DNA of 14,265 nucleotides from assembly GCA_002424525.1 (NCBI GenBank), contig DIKJ01000018.1, forward strand, positions 1-14,265. The letters run 5' to 3'. The notes beneath the pieces were generated by a model, which was not told the DNA's origin, ran no database searches, and was given only the letters and a program-made list of their open reading frames with translations. Every line of letters starts with the position of its first letter. The first letter of the stretch is position 1. A program made the translations under genes and the position numbers. Below are positions 6,676 through 13,859 of the stretch, in pieces. Source of the stretch: Bacteroidales bacterium UBA5621 (GTDB lineage: Bacteria > Bacteroidota > Bacteroidia > Bacteroidales > VadinHA17).

Positions 6676-8031
6676 TTACTTTAGATACACCTCCAGCACA
6701 GGTATCTCCAACGGCGGCTTCTGTACCGGAAGCTGGAGCGACAGGTTATTTGCCTCCTCCCCACTGCCGGTGGTGTACCTGATCTCGCTGGCATCATGCA
6801 GGAACTGGATATACTTCACCTTATCTGCCATATTTTCAAGATTTATCCTGCCCATCGGATAGGCTAGCAGATGAATATATAACCTGTTGGTGACTGGATT
6901 GAAGGTTAACAGGGTGTTCGCAGGAGCTGTGAATTCGTCGGGAGCCTGAGTGCAATTGTAAACCGACCTGCTGTTAAGCTCCATCCACTCACCCATGGCA
7001 CTGAGGCTCTCCTGAGCCCTGTGATCGAATGTGCCGCGAGCGGTGGGCCCTACATTTAGGAGAAGATTACCCCCCTTACTCACCGATTCGATGAGTAACT
7101 CGAGCAATTGGGCAGGGCTCTTCCAGGTATACTCATCGCGGTAGTAACCCCATGATCCGGAAAAGGTCTGACATGTTTCCCAGGGAACCCGCTTGCCATT
7201 GACCTCCGGCCATTTGGCGACCTTAACCTGTTCAGGTGTTGTGAAGTCCCATCCGCCTTCCACATCCCTCAGATCAAGGCGGTCGTCGACAATTATTCCG
7301 GGCTGAAGCGACCTTGCCAGTTTTATCAGGCCCTCCGAATCCCAGTCGGCCCTGCCTTTGCCATTCTTCCCCGGAAAGGAAAAATCAAACCATATGATAC
7401 TGATCTCCCCGTAATTAGCCAGGAGCTCACGTACCTGGTTTTTCATGTAGACCCTGTACCGGTTCATATCCTTCCCCTTGTTCAGCTTTTCATATTCCTC
7501 ATCGGATTCCTGCCGCTGGGGATGACGGCTGTCAATTGTATAATCAGGATGGTGCCAGTCGATAAGCGAATAATAGAATCCCACCTTTAATCCCTCAGCC
7601 CTGAAGGCTTCAACGTACTCTTTGATAAGATCCTTGCCGGCCGGGGTATTGGTTGCCTTGTAATCAGTAAATTTTGAGTCCCACAGGCAAAAACCTTCAT
7701 GGTGCTTGGCAGTCAGCACAACATACTTCATCCCGGCTTCTTTTGCCATTTTTGCCCATGCCTGAGGATTGTAGAGATCGGGATTGAACAACTCGAAGTA
7801 TTTCTGATACTGTGCATTTGTCATGCGCTCCCTGTTCTTTACCCATTCGTGCCTGGCCGGAAGGGCATAGAGACCCCAGTGAATAAACATTCCGAACCTT
7901 GCCTCGGTCCACCATTGCATTCTGGCAGCCTTCTGAGCCTCGGTTTCCTTTGGGAGCTGGGCAGTAGCCAGATGTGAAGTTGTCAGCAATAAACCCGAAA
8001 GGATAATTGTGATTAAAGGTTTGCTTCTCAT
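6676..8031 (-). CDS. GH29 alpha-L-fucosidase, secreted (second copy)
   Basis: 451 residues. The signal peptide LITIILSGLLLTTSHLATAQ is probably cleaved near residue 24. GH29 signatures: RFGMFIHWGLYA (His51-Trp52), LTAKHHEGFCLW (His110-His111), ISIIWFDFSF with Asp216 as expected nucleophile, VPWETCQTFSGSWGY (282-296, Glu285 a candidate acid/base) and NLLLNVGPT (322-330). A beta-sandwich-like tail follows from about 365. It aligns with the upstream GH29 along its length, but the two differ much in the pocket loops (WFDG against WFDF; KHHD against KHHE), so they are probably separate subfamilies rather than a recent duplication. Likely periplasmic removal of alpha-L-fucose with a different linkage preference. 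No clear promoter was found; three inverted repeats lie upstream. Confidence 0.92.
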   Translation of the reverse strand: MRSKPLITIILSGLLLTTSHLATAQLPKETEAQKAARMQWWTEARFGMFIHWGLYALPARHEWVKNRERMTNAQYQKYFELFNPDLYNPQAWAKMAKEAGMKYVVLTAKHHEGFCLWDSKFTDYKATNTPAGKDLIKEYVEAFRAEGLKVGFYYSLIDWHHPDYTIDSRHPQRQESDEEYEKLNKGKDMNRYRVYMKNQVRELLANYGEISIIWFDFSFPGKNGKGRADWDSEGLIKLARSLQPGIIVDDRLDLRDVEGGWDFTTPEQVKVAKWPEVNGKRVPWETCQTFSGSWGYYRDEYTWKSPAQLLELLIESVSKGGNLLLNVGPTARGTFDHRAQESLSAMGEWMELNSRSVYNCTQAPDEFTAPANTLLTFNPVTNRLYIHLLAYPMGRINLENMADKVKYIQFLHDASEIRYTTGSGEEANNLSLQLPVQKPPLEIPVLEVYLK

Positions 8032-8081
8032 AATTAGGGTTTTAGATCATGATTAAAATATCATCTGCATATATGGAAAAG

Positions 8082-8098
8082 GTCATTATAACAATGAC
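8082..8098. repeat. Inverted repeat GTCATT-N5-AATGAC upstream of the second GH29
   Basis: Perfect 6-bp arms (8082-8087 and 8093-8098) around ATAAC, with a possible G-T pair just outside. It lies 51 bp upstream of the GH29 start. Size and symmetry suit a dimeric regulator site, though in A/T-rich DNA a 6-bp palindrome can occur by chance. Confidence 0.4.
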
Positions 8099-8127
8099 TA
8101 ATATAAATGATTTTTCAATGAAAAAAG

Positions 8128-8159
8128 GTTTAATGTGTACTAAAAAAGTCTGATTAAAC
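8128..8159. repeat. Inverted repeat GTTTAAT-N18-ATTAAAC
   Basis: Perfect 7-bp arms at 8128-8134 and 8153-8159, extendable by one G-T pair. It lies immediately beside the larger repeat at 8162-8201, in the gap between the alcohol dehydrogenase stop and the GH29 start. Function unknown. Confidence 0.4.
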
Positions 8160-8161
8160 TA

Positions 8162-8201
8162 AGTTGCCTGTTGCTGGTCCATTTTCAAACAACTGGCAAC
8201 T
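8162..8201. repeat. 12-bp imperfect inverted repeat (strong hairpin)
   Basis: AGTTGCCTGTTG (8162-8173) pairs with CAACTGGCAACT (8190-8201): 11 of 12 positions pair, with one internal T-T mismatch, around a 16-nt loop. It is the strongest non-coding dyad in the window. On the minus strand it is about 120 nt after the alcohol dehydrogenase stop and about 130 nt before the GH29 start. No U-run follows directly on either strand, so it is not a standard intrinsic terminator. It could be an operator, a transcript 3'-end stabiliser or a processing hairpin. Confidence 0.55.
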
Positions 8202-8319
8202 CAGGTCAGTTATAAATTCCTTCATCCTCTTATAATGAGATCCTTTTTCCCATAAGGGAGGAAATCATTGAGTTCTTCATAAAACCTGCACCACGTAAGA
8301 TTCATGATAATCCCGGATA

Positions 8320-9492
8320 TTATAATCTGCTGCTGATAATCTCTGCAAGATTCTCCGGTGTCAGCTTAACCGGATTATTTTTATTTTCGGTCGATCTGCA
8401 GATCGTTTCAATATCCTTTTCTTTCAGGCCATATTCTGCCAGGCGGGGTAAAAGAGATTCGCTGGTAAGCCTTTGAAGATAATCGACAAAACCATCTATA
8501 TAAAAATCGTCTGATCTTCTCTCCTCTTCAAGAAATAATTTCCCCAGTCTCAGATATTTATTTATTGCAGTTGTATTGTTGCCGGTTCTTCTTAATTCCC
8601 TTACAATGATCTCGTTGGCAGAAGCCATCAGTGTTCCGCAGACAATACCGTGAGGGATATCGAACATACCTCCTATCGACGAAGCAAAACCATGTACAAC
8701 GCCCAGACCGGCATTTGCCAGGCAGATCCCTGAAGTAAGGGCCGCAAAAGCCATTCCGGTTCTTGCATTAATGTCCTGCCCGTCCTGTATGCTCAGCTCA
8801 AGAGATGATCTGACAGCTTTCAGTCCTTCAAGGGCAAGAGCATCGGTATAGTGATTCGATTTATCTGAAAGATAGGCCTCTGTGAGCTGCGTAAAACAAT
8901 CCATCCCGCTTGCAGCAGTTATATCACGCGGGCAGCTGAGGGTCATTTCCGGGTCGACAAGGGCAACATCCGGAACAAGATTGTCATGTCTGAGAGATCT
9001 CTTGAACCCGTCAGCCCCTCTTTCTGATATTACTGCATTTTTTGTTGCCTCGCTTCCGGTTCCGGATGTGGTCGGGACAGCGATAAACGTCACTTTTTTC
9101 CCTGGATGCTCTTTTGTGCCTACACCCTCAAGGTAATCCTTAACACTTTCGCATAGCGGCAACATCGCGGAAATAGCTTTCCCTGCATCGATCACACTTC
9201 CCCCTCCCACTGCTACCACCAGATCAATTCTCTCTTCACTGAACCCTTTGACAGCTTCATCAACAACAGCCGGAGAAGGCTCACCCGGAACCACCACATG
9301 ATAATTGCCCACCTTTTCACGGGCGAGCTCCCGGAAGAGTTGTTTCCCGTATACCGATTCAGTAAACGAGCTTCTGCCTGTAACGATCAGAACCCTCCTG
9401 CCGGTTTTTTTTACCAGACCGGACAGCATCCCAAACCTGCCCCTGCCGAACCAGATCACCGGCAGACGGGCAAAAGAGAAAGGTTTAACCAT
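8320..9492 (-). CDS. Iron-containing alcohol dehydrogenase family protein
   Basis: 390 residues, the normal length for group III alcohol dehydrogenases. The nucleotide-binding segment AVGGGSVIDAGKAI spans about 94-107, followed by FIAVPTTSGTGSEAT (136-150). Metal ligands of the family (two Asp/His in GMDxxTHA, then two His) map to Asp198, Gln202, His267 (VVHGFAS) and His281 (DIPHG); Gln202 replaces the usual His. Other members with Gln here exist as far as I recall, so this marks a subfamily rather than decay. Expected role: cytoplasmic NAD(P)-dependent interconversion of an aldehyde or ketone and an alcohol. Lactaldehyde reductase (FucO-like) would fit the nearby fucosidases, but other substrates are equally possible. 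It starts 12 bp after the MFS stop, so it is the last gene of that operon. Confidence 0.88.
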   Translation of the reverse strand: MVKPFSFARLPVIWFGRGRFGMLSGLVKKTGRRVLIVTGRSSFTESVYGKQLFRELAREKVGNYHVVVPGEPSPAVVDEAVKGFSEERIDLVVAVGGGSVIDAGKAISAMLPLCESVKDYLEGVGTKEHPGKKVTFIAVPTTSGTGSEATKNAVISERGADGFKRSLRHDNLVPDVALVDPEMTLSCPRDITAASGMDCFTQLTEAYLSDKSNHYTDALALEGLKAVRSSLELSIQDGQDINARTGMAFAALTSGICLANAGLGVVHGFASSIGGMFDIPHGIVCGTLMASANEIIVRELRRTGNNTTAINKYLRLGKLFLEEERRSDDFYIDGFVDYLQRLTSESLLPRLAEYGLKEKDIETICRSTENKNNPVKLTPENLAEIISSRL

Positions 9493-9504
9493 TTTGTATG
9501 GTTA

Positions 9505-10701
9505 TCATTTCACTATCGCAATGTCCTTCTTTTCTTTGAAGAAGAAGATAAAGCAAATCAGTGCGGCCGCTGCAATATAAGCCGGTACGAACCAGATTTT
9601 CTGCCACTCGTAAACCTGGCCGGTGGAATAATACGCAGTGACGAAACCCGAAACCCACGTCCCGATAAACATGCCCAATCCGTAAGTAACGAAAGTGAAC
9701 AAACCCTGGGCGGCATTCTTTATCCTCTCGTTTGATTTTTTCTCAGTGTACATATATCCTGTGACGAAGAAAAAGTCGTAGCAGACACCATGCAGTATAA
9801 TACCGGCATAGAGCATCCATAAATTGGACCCCATGTTTCCGTAGGCGAAAAAGAGATAGCGAAGGAGCCATGCAGTCATTCCGATGATCAGCATTTTCTT
9901 CACCCCTATCCTGTTAAAAAGGAAAGGGATGGCCAGAATGAAAACAGCTTCCGATATCTGTCCCATGACCATCTTGCCGGCAGCGTTGGTCATGCCCGAC
10001 TGGTTGAGAAAGAGGTTTGCAAATCCGAAATAGAATGAGAGGGGTATACATACAAATATTGCCGCGATAAAAAAGATCAGGTAGGGTTTGTCCTTAAACA
10101 GCACGAATGCGTCAATCCCCATAATCGATTTTGCCGATGATGGTGTTCTTGCCAGAGGAGGAGTGTCAGGAAGCGCGAAGCTGTACAGACCGAGAGCCAG
10201 CGAAACCACGGCAGCCATGTAGAAAGTCCCCGGTGTCTGCTCAACACCGAGAATAGCTATCATAAAGCCTGCAACAACCCATCCTATTGTTCCGAACACC
10301 CTGATGAAGGGGAACTGTTTTCCCGGATCGCTCATCTGCCTGAATGCCACACTGTTCGTTAATGCTATTGTAGGCATGTAAGCGAGAGAATAGAGAAGCA
10401 TAACCCAGTAGAACGGGGCATTTGCCGTAAGCCGCGATGCGATGAATAAAAGCACACCTCCGAGCAAATGGAGCACTCCCATTAACTTCTGAGCCGCAAA
10501 ATATCTGTCGGCGATCATGCCTACGAAAAAAGGTGATATCATGGTTGCAATAGCCAGGGCACTATAGGCAGCGCCTATCTGTAATCCCGTAGAACCCAGA
10601 TACTTCGTCATGAATGTACCCATAGTAACATACCACGAGCCCCAGACATAATACTGGAGGAACATCATTAAGCTGAGAACGGCACCGATTCTGAGTTTCA
10701 T
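9505..10701 (-). CDS. MFS transporter, nucleoside:H+ symporter (NupG-like) family
   Basis: 398 residues from ATG 10701; the in-frame TTG at 10707 adds two residues only. The chain is almost entirely hydrophobic helices, consistent with 12 membrane segments. SPFFVGMIADRYF (56-68) is the MFS loop motif after helix 2, and FIRVFGTIGWV (132-142) is the signature of the nucleoside:H+ symporter branch. Bacteroidota members of this branch often sit in sugar-use clusters, so the cargo may be a sugar or nucleoside entering the cytoplasm by proton symport. A positively charged end (FFFKEKKD) is cytoplasmic by the positive-inside rule. It is transcribed ahead of the alcohol dehydrogenase and 175 bp after the ABM gene, with its own promoter-like sequence and a GC-rich leader hairpin. 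Confidence 0.87.
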   Translation of the reverse strand: MKLRIGAVLSLMMFLQYYVWGSWYVTMGTFMTKYLGSTGLQIGAAYSALAIATMISPFFVGMIADRYFAAQKLMGVLHLLGGVLLFIASRLTANAPFYWVMLLYSLAYMPTIALTNSVAFRQMSDPGKQFPFIRVFGTIGWVVAGFMIAILGVEQTPGTFYMAAVVSLALGLYSFALPDTPPLARTPSSAKSIMGIDAFVLFKDKPYLIFFIAAIFVCIPLSFYFGFANLFLNQSGMTNAAGKMVMGQISEAVFILAIPFLFNRIGVKKMLIIGMTAWLLRYLFFAYGNMGSNLWMLYAGIILHGVCYDFFFVTGYMYTEKKSNERIKNAAQGLFTFVTYGLGMFIGTWVSGFVTAYYSTGQVYEWQKIWFVPAYIAAAALICFIFFFKEKKDIAIVK

Positions 10702-10716
10702 AGGCAATTCTTTTAT

Positions 10717-10737
10717 GCCCGGCTGGACGCTTCGGGC
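10717..10737 (-). promoter_or_regulatory. GC-rich hairpin in the MFS transporter leader
   Basis: On the minus strand GCCCG-N11-CGGGC forms a 5-bp G/C stem, and GC/GC inside the loop can add two pairs after a 2-nt bulge. It lies 15 nt before the ATG at 10701 in an otherwise A/T-rich leader. It could affect translation initiation or RNA stability. No match to a riboswitch that I recognise. Confidence 0.35.
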
Positions 10738-10752
10738 GGGTTAATAATTACG

Positions 10753-10783
10753 CATAATTAGTTTTTAAAGTTGAAATTTGCAA
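10753..10783 (-). promoter_or_regulatory. Putative promoter for the MFS-alcohol dehydrogenase operon
   Basis: On the minus strand a -33 TTG (10781-10783) and TAATTATG (10753-10760) are 20 nt apart. The -7 element has one mismatch to TAnnTTTG. The -7 overlaps a repeated palindrome TAATTA-CGCA-TAATTA (10745-10760), which could be an operator. The predicted start is near 10746, giving a leader of about 45 nt that contains the GC-rich hairpin. Confidence 0.42.
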
Positions 10784-10876
10784 GTCCTCCTTACTAAAAA
10801 ACAACTTCTTGTAAAGACACGTTAAAGCATGAACAACCCTTTTTACGATCTGATGAAGTTTGAGATCCGGCAGGTA

Positions 10877-11185
10877 TTACCAGTCTGACCTGGTGTCAGG
10901 CTGAAGAATATTGTATCTGATCCCCGTTCGCGGCTCAACCATCATATCCTGCACTATTTCGCGCCATACAAAGTAATGGTTCGTCTCCTTATGCGCAGCT
11001 GCAGCTTCCACGGTTTCGTAGGCCTCATAAACCATGAACCGGGCGGGATCATCAGCCTGCTGGAGAAGATCGAAACGGAGGTTAGCAGGCTCCCTGACCG
11101 ATTGTCTGTGGTTGGCGGTTGTAGCTTCTATGAATTTTCCGATGGAATCGGGCTTAACATGCACATAAACACAAGTAACAATCAT
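10877..11185 (-). CDS. LsrG-like ABM-domain protein (putative monooxygenase/isomerase)
   Basis: 102 residues, one antibiotic-biosynthesis-monooxygenase (ABM) domain with a dimeric ferredoxin-like fold. MIVTCVYVHVKPD, EPANLRFDLLQ (32-42), ARFMVYEAY (48-56) and HKETNHYFVWRE (65-76, with His65 and His70) follow the pattern of the LsrG/YgiN group closely. LsrG isomerises a phosphorylated autoinducer-2 product; YgiN acts on quinols. No lsrK, lsrF or luxS is in view, so the AI-2 role is unsupported and the substrate is open. There is no signal peptide, so it acts in the cytoplasm. It is the first gene of the minus-strand set before the MFS and alcohol dehydrogenase genes, and divergent from the GH2 gene. 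A promoter with good spacing lies directly upstream. Confidence 0.82.
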   Translation of the reverse strand: MIVTCVYVHVKPDSIGKFIEATTANHRQSVREPANLRFDLLQQADDPARFMVYEAYETVEAAAAHKETNHYFVWREIVQDMMVEPRTGIRYNILQPDTRSDW

Positions 11186-11195
11186 GATTTTTAAG

Positions 11196-11226
11196 TTTTA
11201 TTGTAAAGTTAATTGATCTATCTTTA
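11196..11226 (+). promoter_or_regulatory. Putative promoter for the GH2 gene
   Basis: TATCTTTA (11219-11226) matches TAnnTTTG except for the last base. At the expected 19-nt spacing upstream is TTTT (11196-11199) instead of TTTG. The predicted leader is about 30 nt. The -7 box sits between the arms of the inverted repeat at 11206-11245 and next to the -33 box of the opposite promoter, so the two promoters overlap physically. Confidence 0.35.
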
Positions 11227-11234
11227 AGTTCAAA
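11204..11234 (-). promoter_or_regulatory. Putative promoter for the ABM-domain gene
   Basis: On the minus strand TTTG (11231-11234), 19 nt, then TAACTTTA (11204-11211). This is the best spaced Bacteroidota-type promoter in the window, with one mismatch in the last -7 base. The predicted leader is about 12 nt to ATG 11185. Confidence 0.48.
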
Positions 11235-11245
11235 TAAATTAACTT
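11206..11245. promoter_or_regulatory. 9-bp perfect inverted repeat spanning the divergent GH2/ABM promoters
   Basis: AAGTTAATT (11206-11214) and AATTAACTT (11237-11245) are exact inverted copies with a 22-bp spacer. Arm centres are about 31 bp (three helical turns) apart, so a dimeric or looping regulator could bind both on one face. The left arm covers the -7 box of the ABM promoter and the spacer holds the GH2 -7 box. A direct repeat TTTAAGTT also occurs at 11190-11197 and 11223-11230. No regulator gene is in the window. Confidence 0.45.
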
Positions 11246-11263
11246 GTGTAAACAACTGTCATT

Positions 11264-13690
11264 ATGAAACCTCTGAACCTAAGGACAAGACTGCTTGTCA
11301 TTTCACTGATTTTCTCGTTTATGCAGGCAGAGGCTCAGAGTCTGCTGAGCCGGAATAACCTGTTCGACGCTGACTGGAAGTTCCATCGCGGAGGAGCACA
11401 GGGGGCTGAGGCTCCTTTGTTTAATGACTCTGACTGGAGAAAAATCGATCTCCCCCATGACTGGAGTATTGAAGACCTGCCCGGCACTCATTCTCCATTC
11501 GATATTGATGCCATCAGCCAGGTAAACGGAGGCTTTACCACCGGCGGAACAGGCTGGTACAGAAAAAGTTTCAGGGTACCGGCTGATTCGAAAGATAAAC
11601 GCTTCATAATTTTGTTTGAAGGCGTTTACATGAACACGGAAGTATGGCTCAACGGGAGACCGGTGGGCACTCATCCGTACGGGTATACCAGCTTCTGGTT
11701 TGATATAACCAGCAGAATAAGACCTGAGGAGGAAAATGTGCTTGTCGTGAAAGTCAGGAATGAGGGTGAAAACAGCAGATGGTACTCAGGATCAGGCATC
11801 TACAGGCATGTGTGGCTGCAGATAGTGTCACCGGTTCACATAGCTCAATGGGGCACCTATATCACCACTCCTCTTGTAACTACCAGTGAAGCACTTATAA
11901 ATGTCAAAACTACACTGGCAAACCAGGGTGAGGGAAACAGGATAATCAGGCTCGTCACCAGGATAATTGATCCGAATAACATGGAAGTGGCACGCACTGA
12001 ATCACAGGAGACAATCACAACCGGACCGGACACTGATTTGCAGCAGGAAATGAAGATTACCAGACCGTCACTATGGTCAGTTGACACACCGGTGCTTTAT
12101 ACGGCAATCTCCGAAGTATATGAAGATGCTATACTGACAGACCGGGTTGAAACTAAATTCGGGATCAGATCGATATCCTACGATGTAGCGAACGGTTTCC
12201 TGCTAAACGGAAAACCTCTGATCCTGAAGGGCGGTTGTGTTCATCACGACAATGGCCCGCTTGGGGCAAAAGCTTACGACAGGGCTGAAGAACGCCGGGT
12301 GGAACTCCTCAGGGCAAGTGGTTATAATGCCGTCAGGTCAGCCCATAACCCGCCGTCCCCGGCATTTCTTGATGCCTGTGACCGGCTGGGGATGCTTGTC
12401 ATCGACGAAACATTCGACACGTGGTTTGAGCCCAAAAATCCTGAGGATTATAACCGGCATTTCGTAGAGTGGTGGAAGAAGGATACTGAAAGCATGATAT
12501 TACGTGCCCGGAATCATCCCTCCGTAATAATGTGGAGCATCGGGAATGAGATTCCCAACAGGCACACGCCTGAGGTAGCTGCCGTTGCGAAAATGATGGC
12601 GGAATATGTGCGTTCGCTCGATCCCACCAGACCTGTCACATCAGCGGTGAACGACATCCGCCCGGATAAAGATGACTATTTCGCCGCACTCGATATTGCA
12701 GGTTATAACTATCCGGCATTCGCCGGCGAAAAATCAAAAAGCCTCTATGAACAGGATCATGCCCGTTTGCCGGAAAGAATAATCTATTGTTCGGAATCTT
12801 TCCCGCTTGAGGCTTTCCAAAGCTGGATGGGAGCCATTGATAACCCTTATGTGGTTGGGGATTTTGTGTGGACGGCATGGGACTATCTTGGTGAAGCGAG
12901 CATCGGATGGAGAGGATATATGCAGAGACAGAACTTTTTTCCGTGGAACCTGGCCTACTGTGGCGATATTGACATCTGCGGATGGAAGCGTCCCCAGTCA
13001 TATTACCGGGATGCTCTCTGGATGAACAATCAGATAACGGTCTGGGTCAAACCGCCGGTACCTTCGTTTGAGATGAATCCCGAGAGAGAATCATGGTCGA
13101 AATGGCACTGGCATGATGTGACCGACAGCTGGAACTGGCCAGGCGAGGAAGGCAAGCTCATGGAAGTAACAGTATATTCCTCATGCGAGCAGGCTGAGCT
13201 ATGGCTTAACGGTAAATCCCTTGGCAGGAAGACAACTAACCGCTCCACTGAATACAAAGCAACATGGCAGGTGCAATATGAACCCGGGACATTAAAGGCT
13301 GCAGGGTACAACAAGAGGAAACAGGTAAACTCTGCTGAACTGAAAAGTGCAGGAGAACCATCACAGATAATACTTACAGCCGACAGGAGAGTAATCCGGT
13401 CCAACGGGCAGGATCTTAGTTATATTACGGTGGAGCTGACTGATGAAACGGGGGTAAGGAATCCTCTGGCCGATAACCTTGTCTCGTTCGAAACAGAAGG
13501 GCCGGGGACCATTATCGCAGTGGGTAACGCCAATCCGGTAAGCCTTGAAAGCATAATATCCCATGAACGCAAAGCATGGAGAGGCCGATGTTTGGTGATA
13601 CTAAAATCAGGCAGTGAAGCAGGTACGGTTACACTGAAGGCAAAATCTCCGGGATTGAAAACGGCAGAGATCCTGATAACAACCAGATGA
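11264..13690 (+). CDS. GH2 glycosidase (beta-galactosidase-like), multidomain, secreted
   Basis: 808 residues. A signal peptide (LLVISLIFSFMQAEAQ) is cleaved near residue 25. Domains in order: jelly-roll sugar-binding domain (about 30-190, with LPHDWSIED, GTGWYRKSF and SGIYRHVWL), an Ig-like domain (about 195-300), a TIM barrel (about 305-590), a DUF4982-like domain (about 630-690, VYSSCEQAELWLNGKSLG) and a GH2 C-terminal Ig-like domain (about 698-808, NGQDLSYITVEL). Glu429 in MWSIGNEIPN is the acid/base. Glu511 in IIYCSESFP is the likely nucleophile. Retaining hydrolysis of a terminal beta-linked sugar is expected, probably in the periplasm; galactose is the usual guess but GH2 also covers glucuronides, mannosides and others. 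Divergent from the ABM gene and followed by an isomerase-like gene on the same strand after 169 bp that show no terminator. Confidence 0.93.
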   Translation: MKPLNLRTRLLVISLIFSFMQAEAQSLLSRNNLFDADWKFHRGGAQGAEAPLFNDSDWRKIDLPHDWSIEDLPGTHSPFDIDAISQVNGGFTTGGTGWYRKSFRVPADSKDKRFIILFEGVYMNTEVWLNGRPVGTHPYGYTSFWFDITSRIRPEEENVLVVKVRNEGENSRWYSGSGIYRHVWLQIVSPVHIAQWGTYITTPLVTTSEALINVKTTLANQGEGNRIIRLVTRIIDPNNMEVARTESQETITTGPDTDLQQEMKITRPSLWSVDTPVLYTAISEVYEDAILTDRVETKFGIRSISYDVANGFLLNGKPLILKGGCVHHDNGPLGAKAYDRAEERRVELLRASGYNAVRSAHNPPSPAFLDACDRLGMLVIDETFDTWFEPKNPEDYNRHFVEWWKKDTESMILRARNHPSVIMWSIGNEIPNRHTPEVAAVAKMMAEYVRSLDPTRPVTSAVNDIRPDKDDYFAALDIAGYNYPAFAGEKSKSLYEQDHARLPERIIYCSESFPLEAFQSWMGAIDNPYVVGDFVWTAWDYLGEASIGWRGYMQRQNFFPWNLAYCGDIDICGWKRPQSYYRDALWMNNQITVWVKPPVPSFEMNPERESWSKWHWHDVTDSWNWPGEEGKLMEVTVYSSCEQAELWLNGKSLGRKTTNRSTEYKATWQVQYEPGTLKAAGYNKRKQVNSAELKSAGEPSQIILTADRRVIRSNGQDLSYITVELTDETGVRNPLADNLVSFETEGPGTIIAVGNANPVSLESIISHERKAWRGRCLVILKSGSEAGTVTLKAKSPGLKTAEILITTR

Positions 13691-13859
13691 AATAAGTGAA
13701 ATGATCCTATCAATCTGTAAAATAGACCAATAGGTGTTTCTTCATTTATCTGTTACCAAAAAATTTTACAAATTATTAATGCTTTTATCTAATCCTGTCA
13801 ATTTTGAAAAGCTTTTCCTTATTTTTATGCAATGATTCGTAGTTAGTAAAACCGATAAA

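Noticed and set aside
8162..8201. Intrinsic terminator for the alcohol dehydrogenase operon
   Set aside because: The hairpin is strong, but it is about 120 nt from the stop codon and lacks an adjacent U-run on either strand.
10702..10707. TTG start for the MFS transporter
   Set aside because: An ATG at 10701 follows two codons later and fits the usual start of the family better.
10829..10888. 19-codon plus-strand frame (MNNPFYDLMKF...) between the ABM and MFS genes
   Set aside because: It is short, runs into the 3' end of the ABM gene on the opposite strand, and has no promoter or start signal, so chance is the simplest explanation.
10871..10894. Inverted repeats around the ABM gene stop codon as a terminator
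   Set aside because: The ACCAG/CTGGT and CAGGT/ACCTG pairings compete, stems are only 5 bp, and no U-run follows.
11303..11674. Antisense frame opposite the GH2 gene start
   Set aside because: It is a shadow of the GH2 coding sequence with no domain or start signal of its own.
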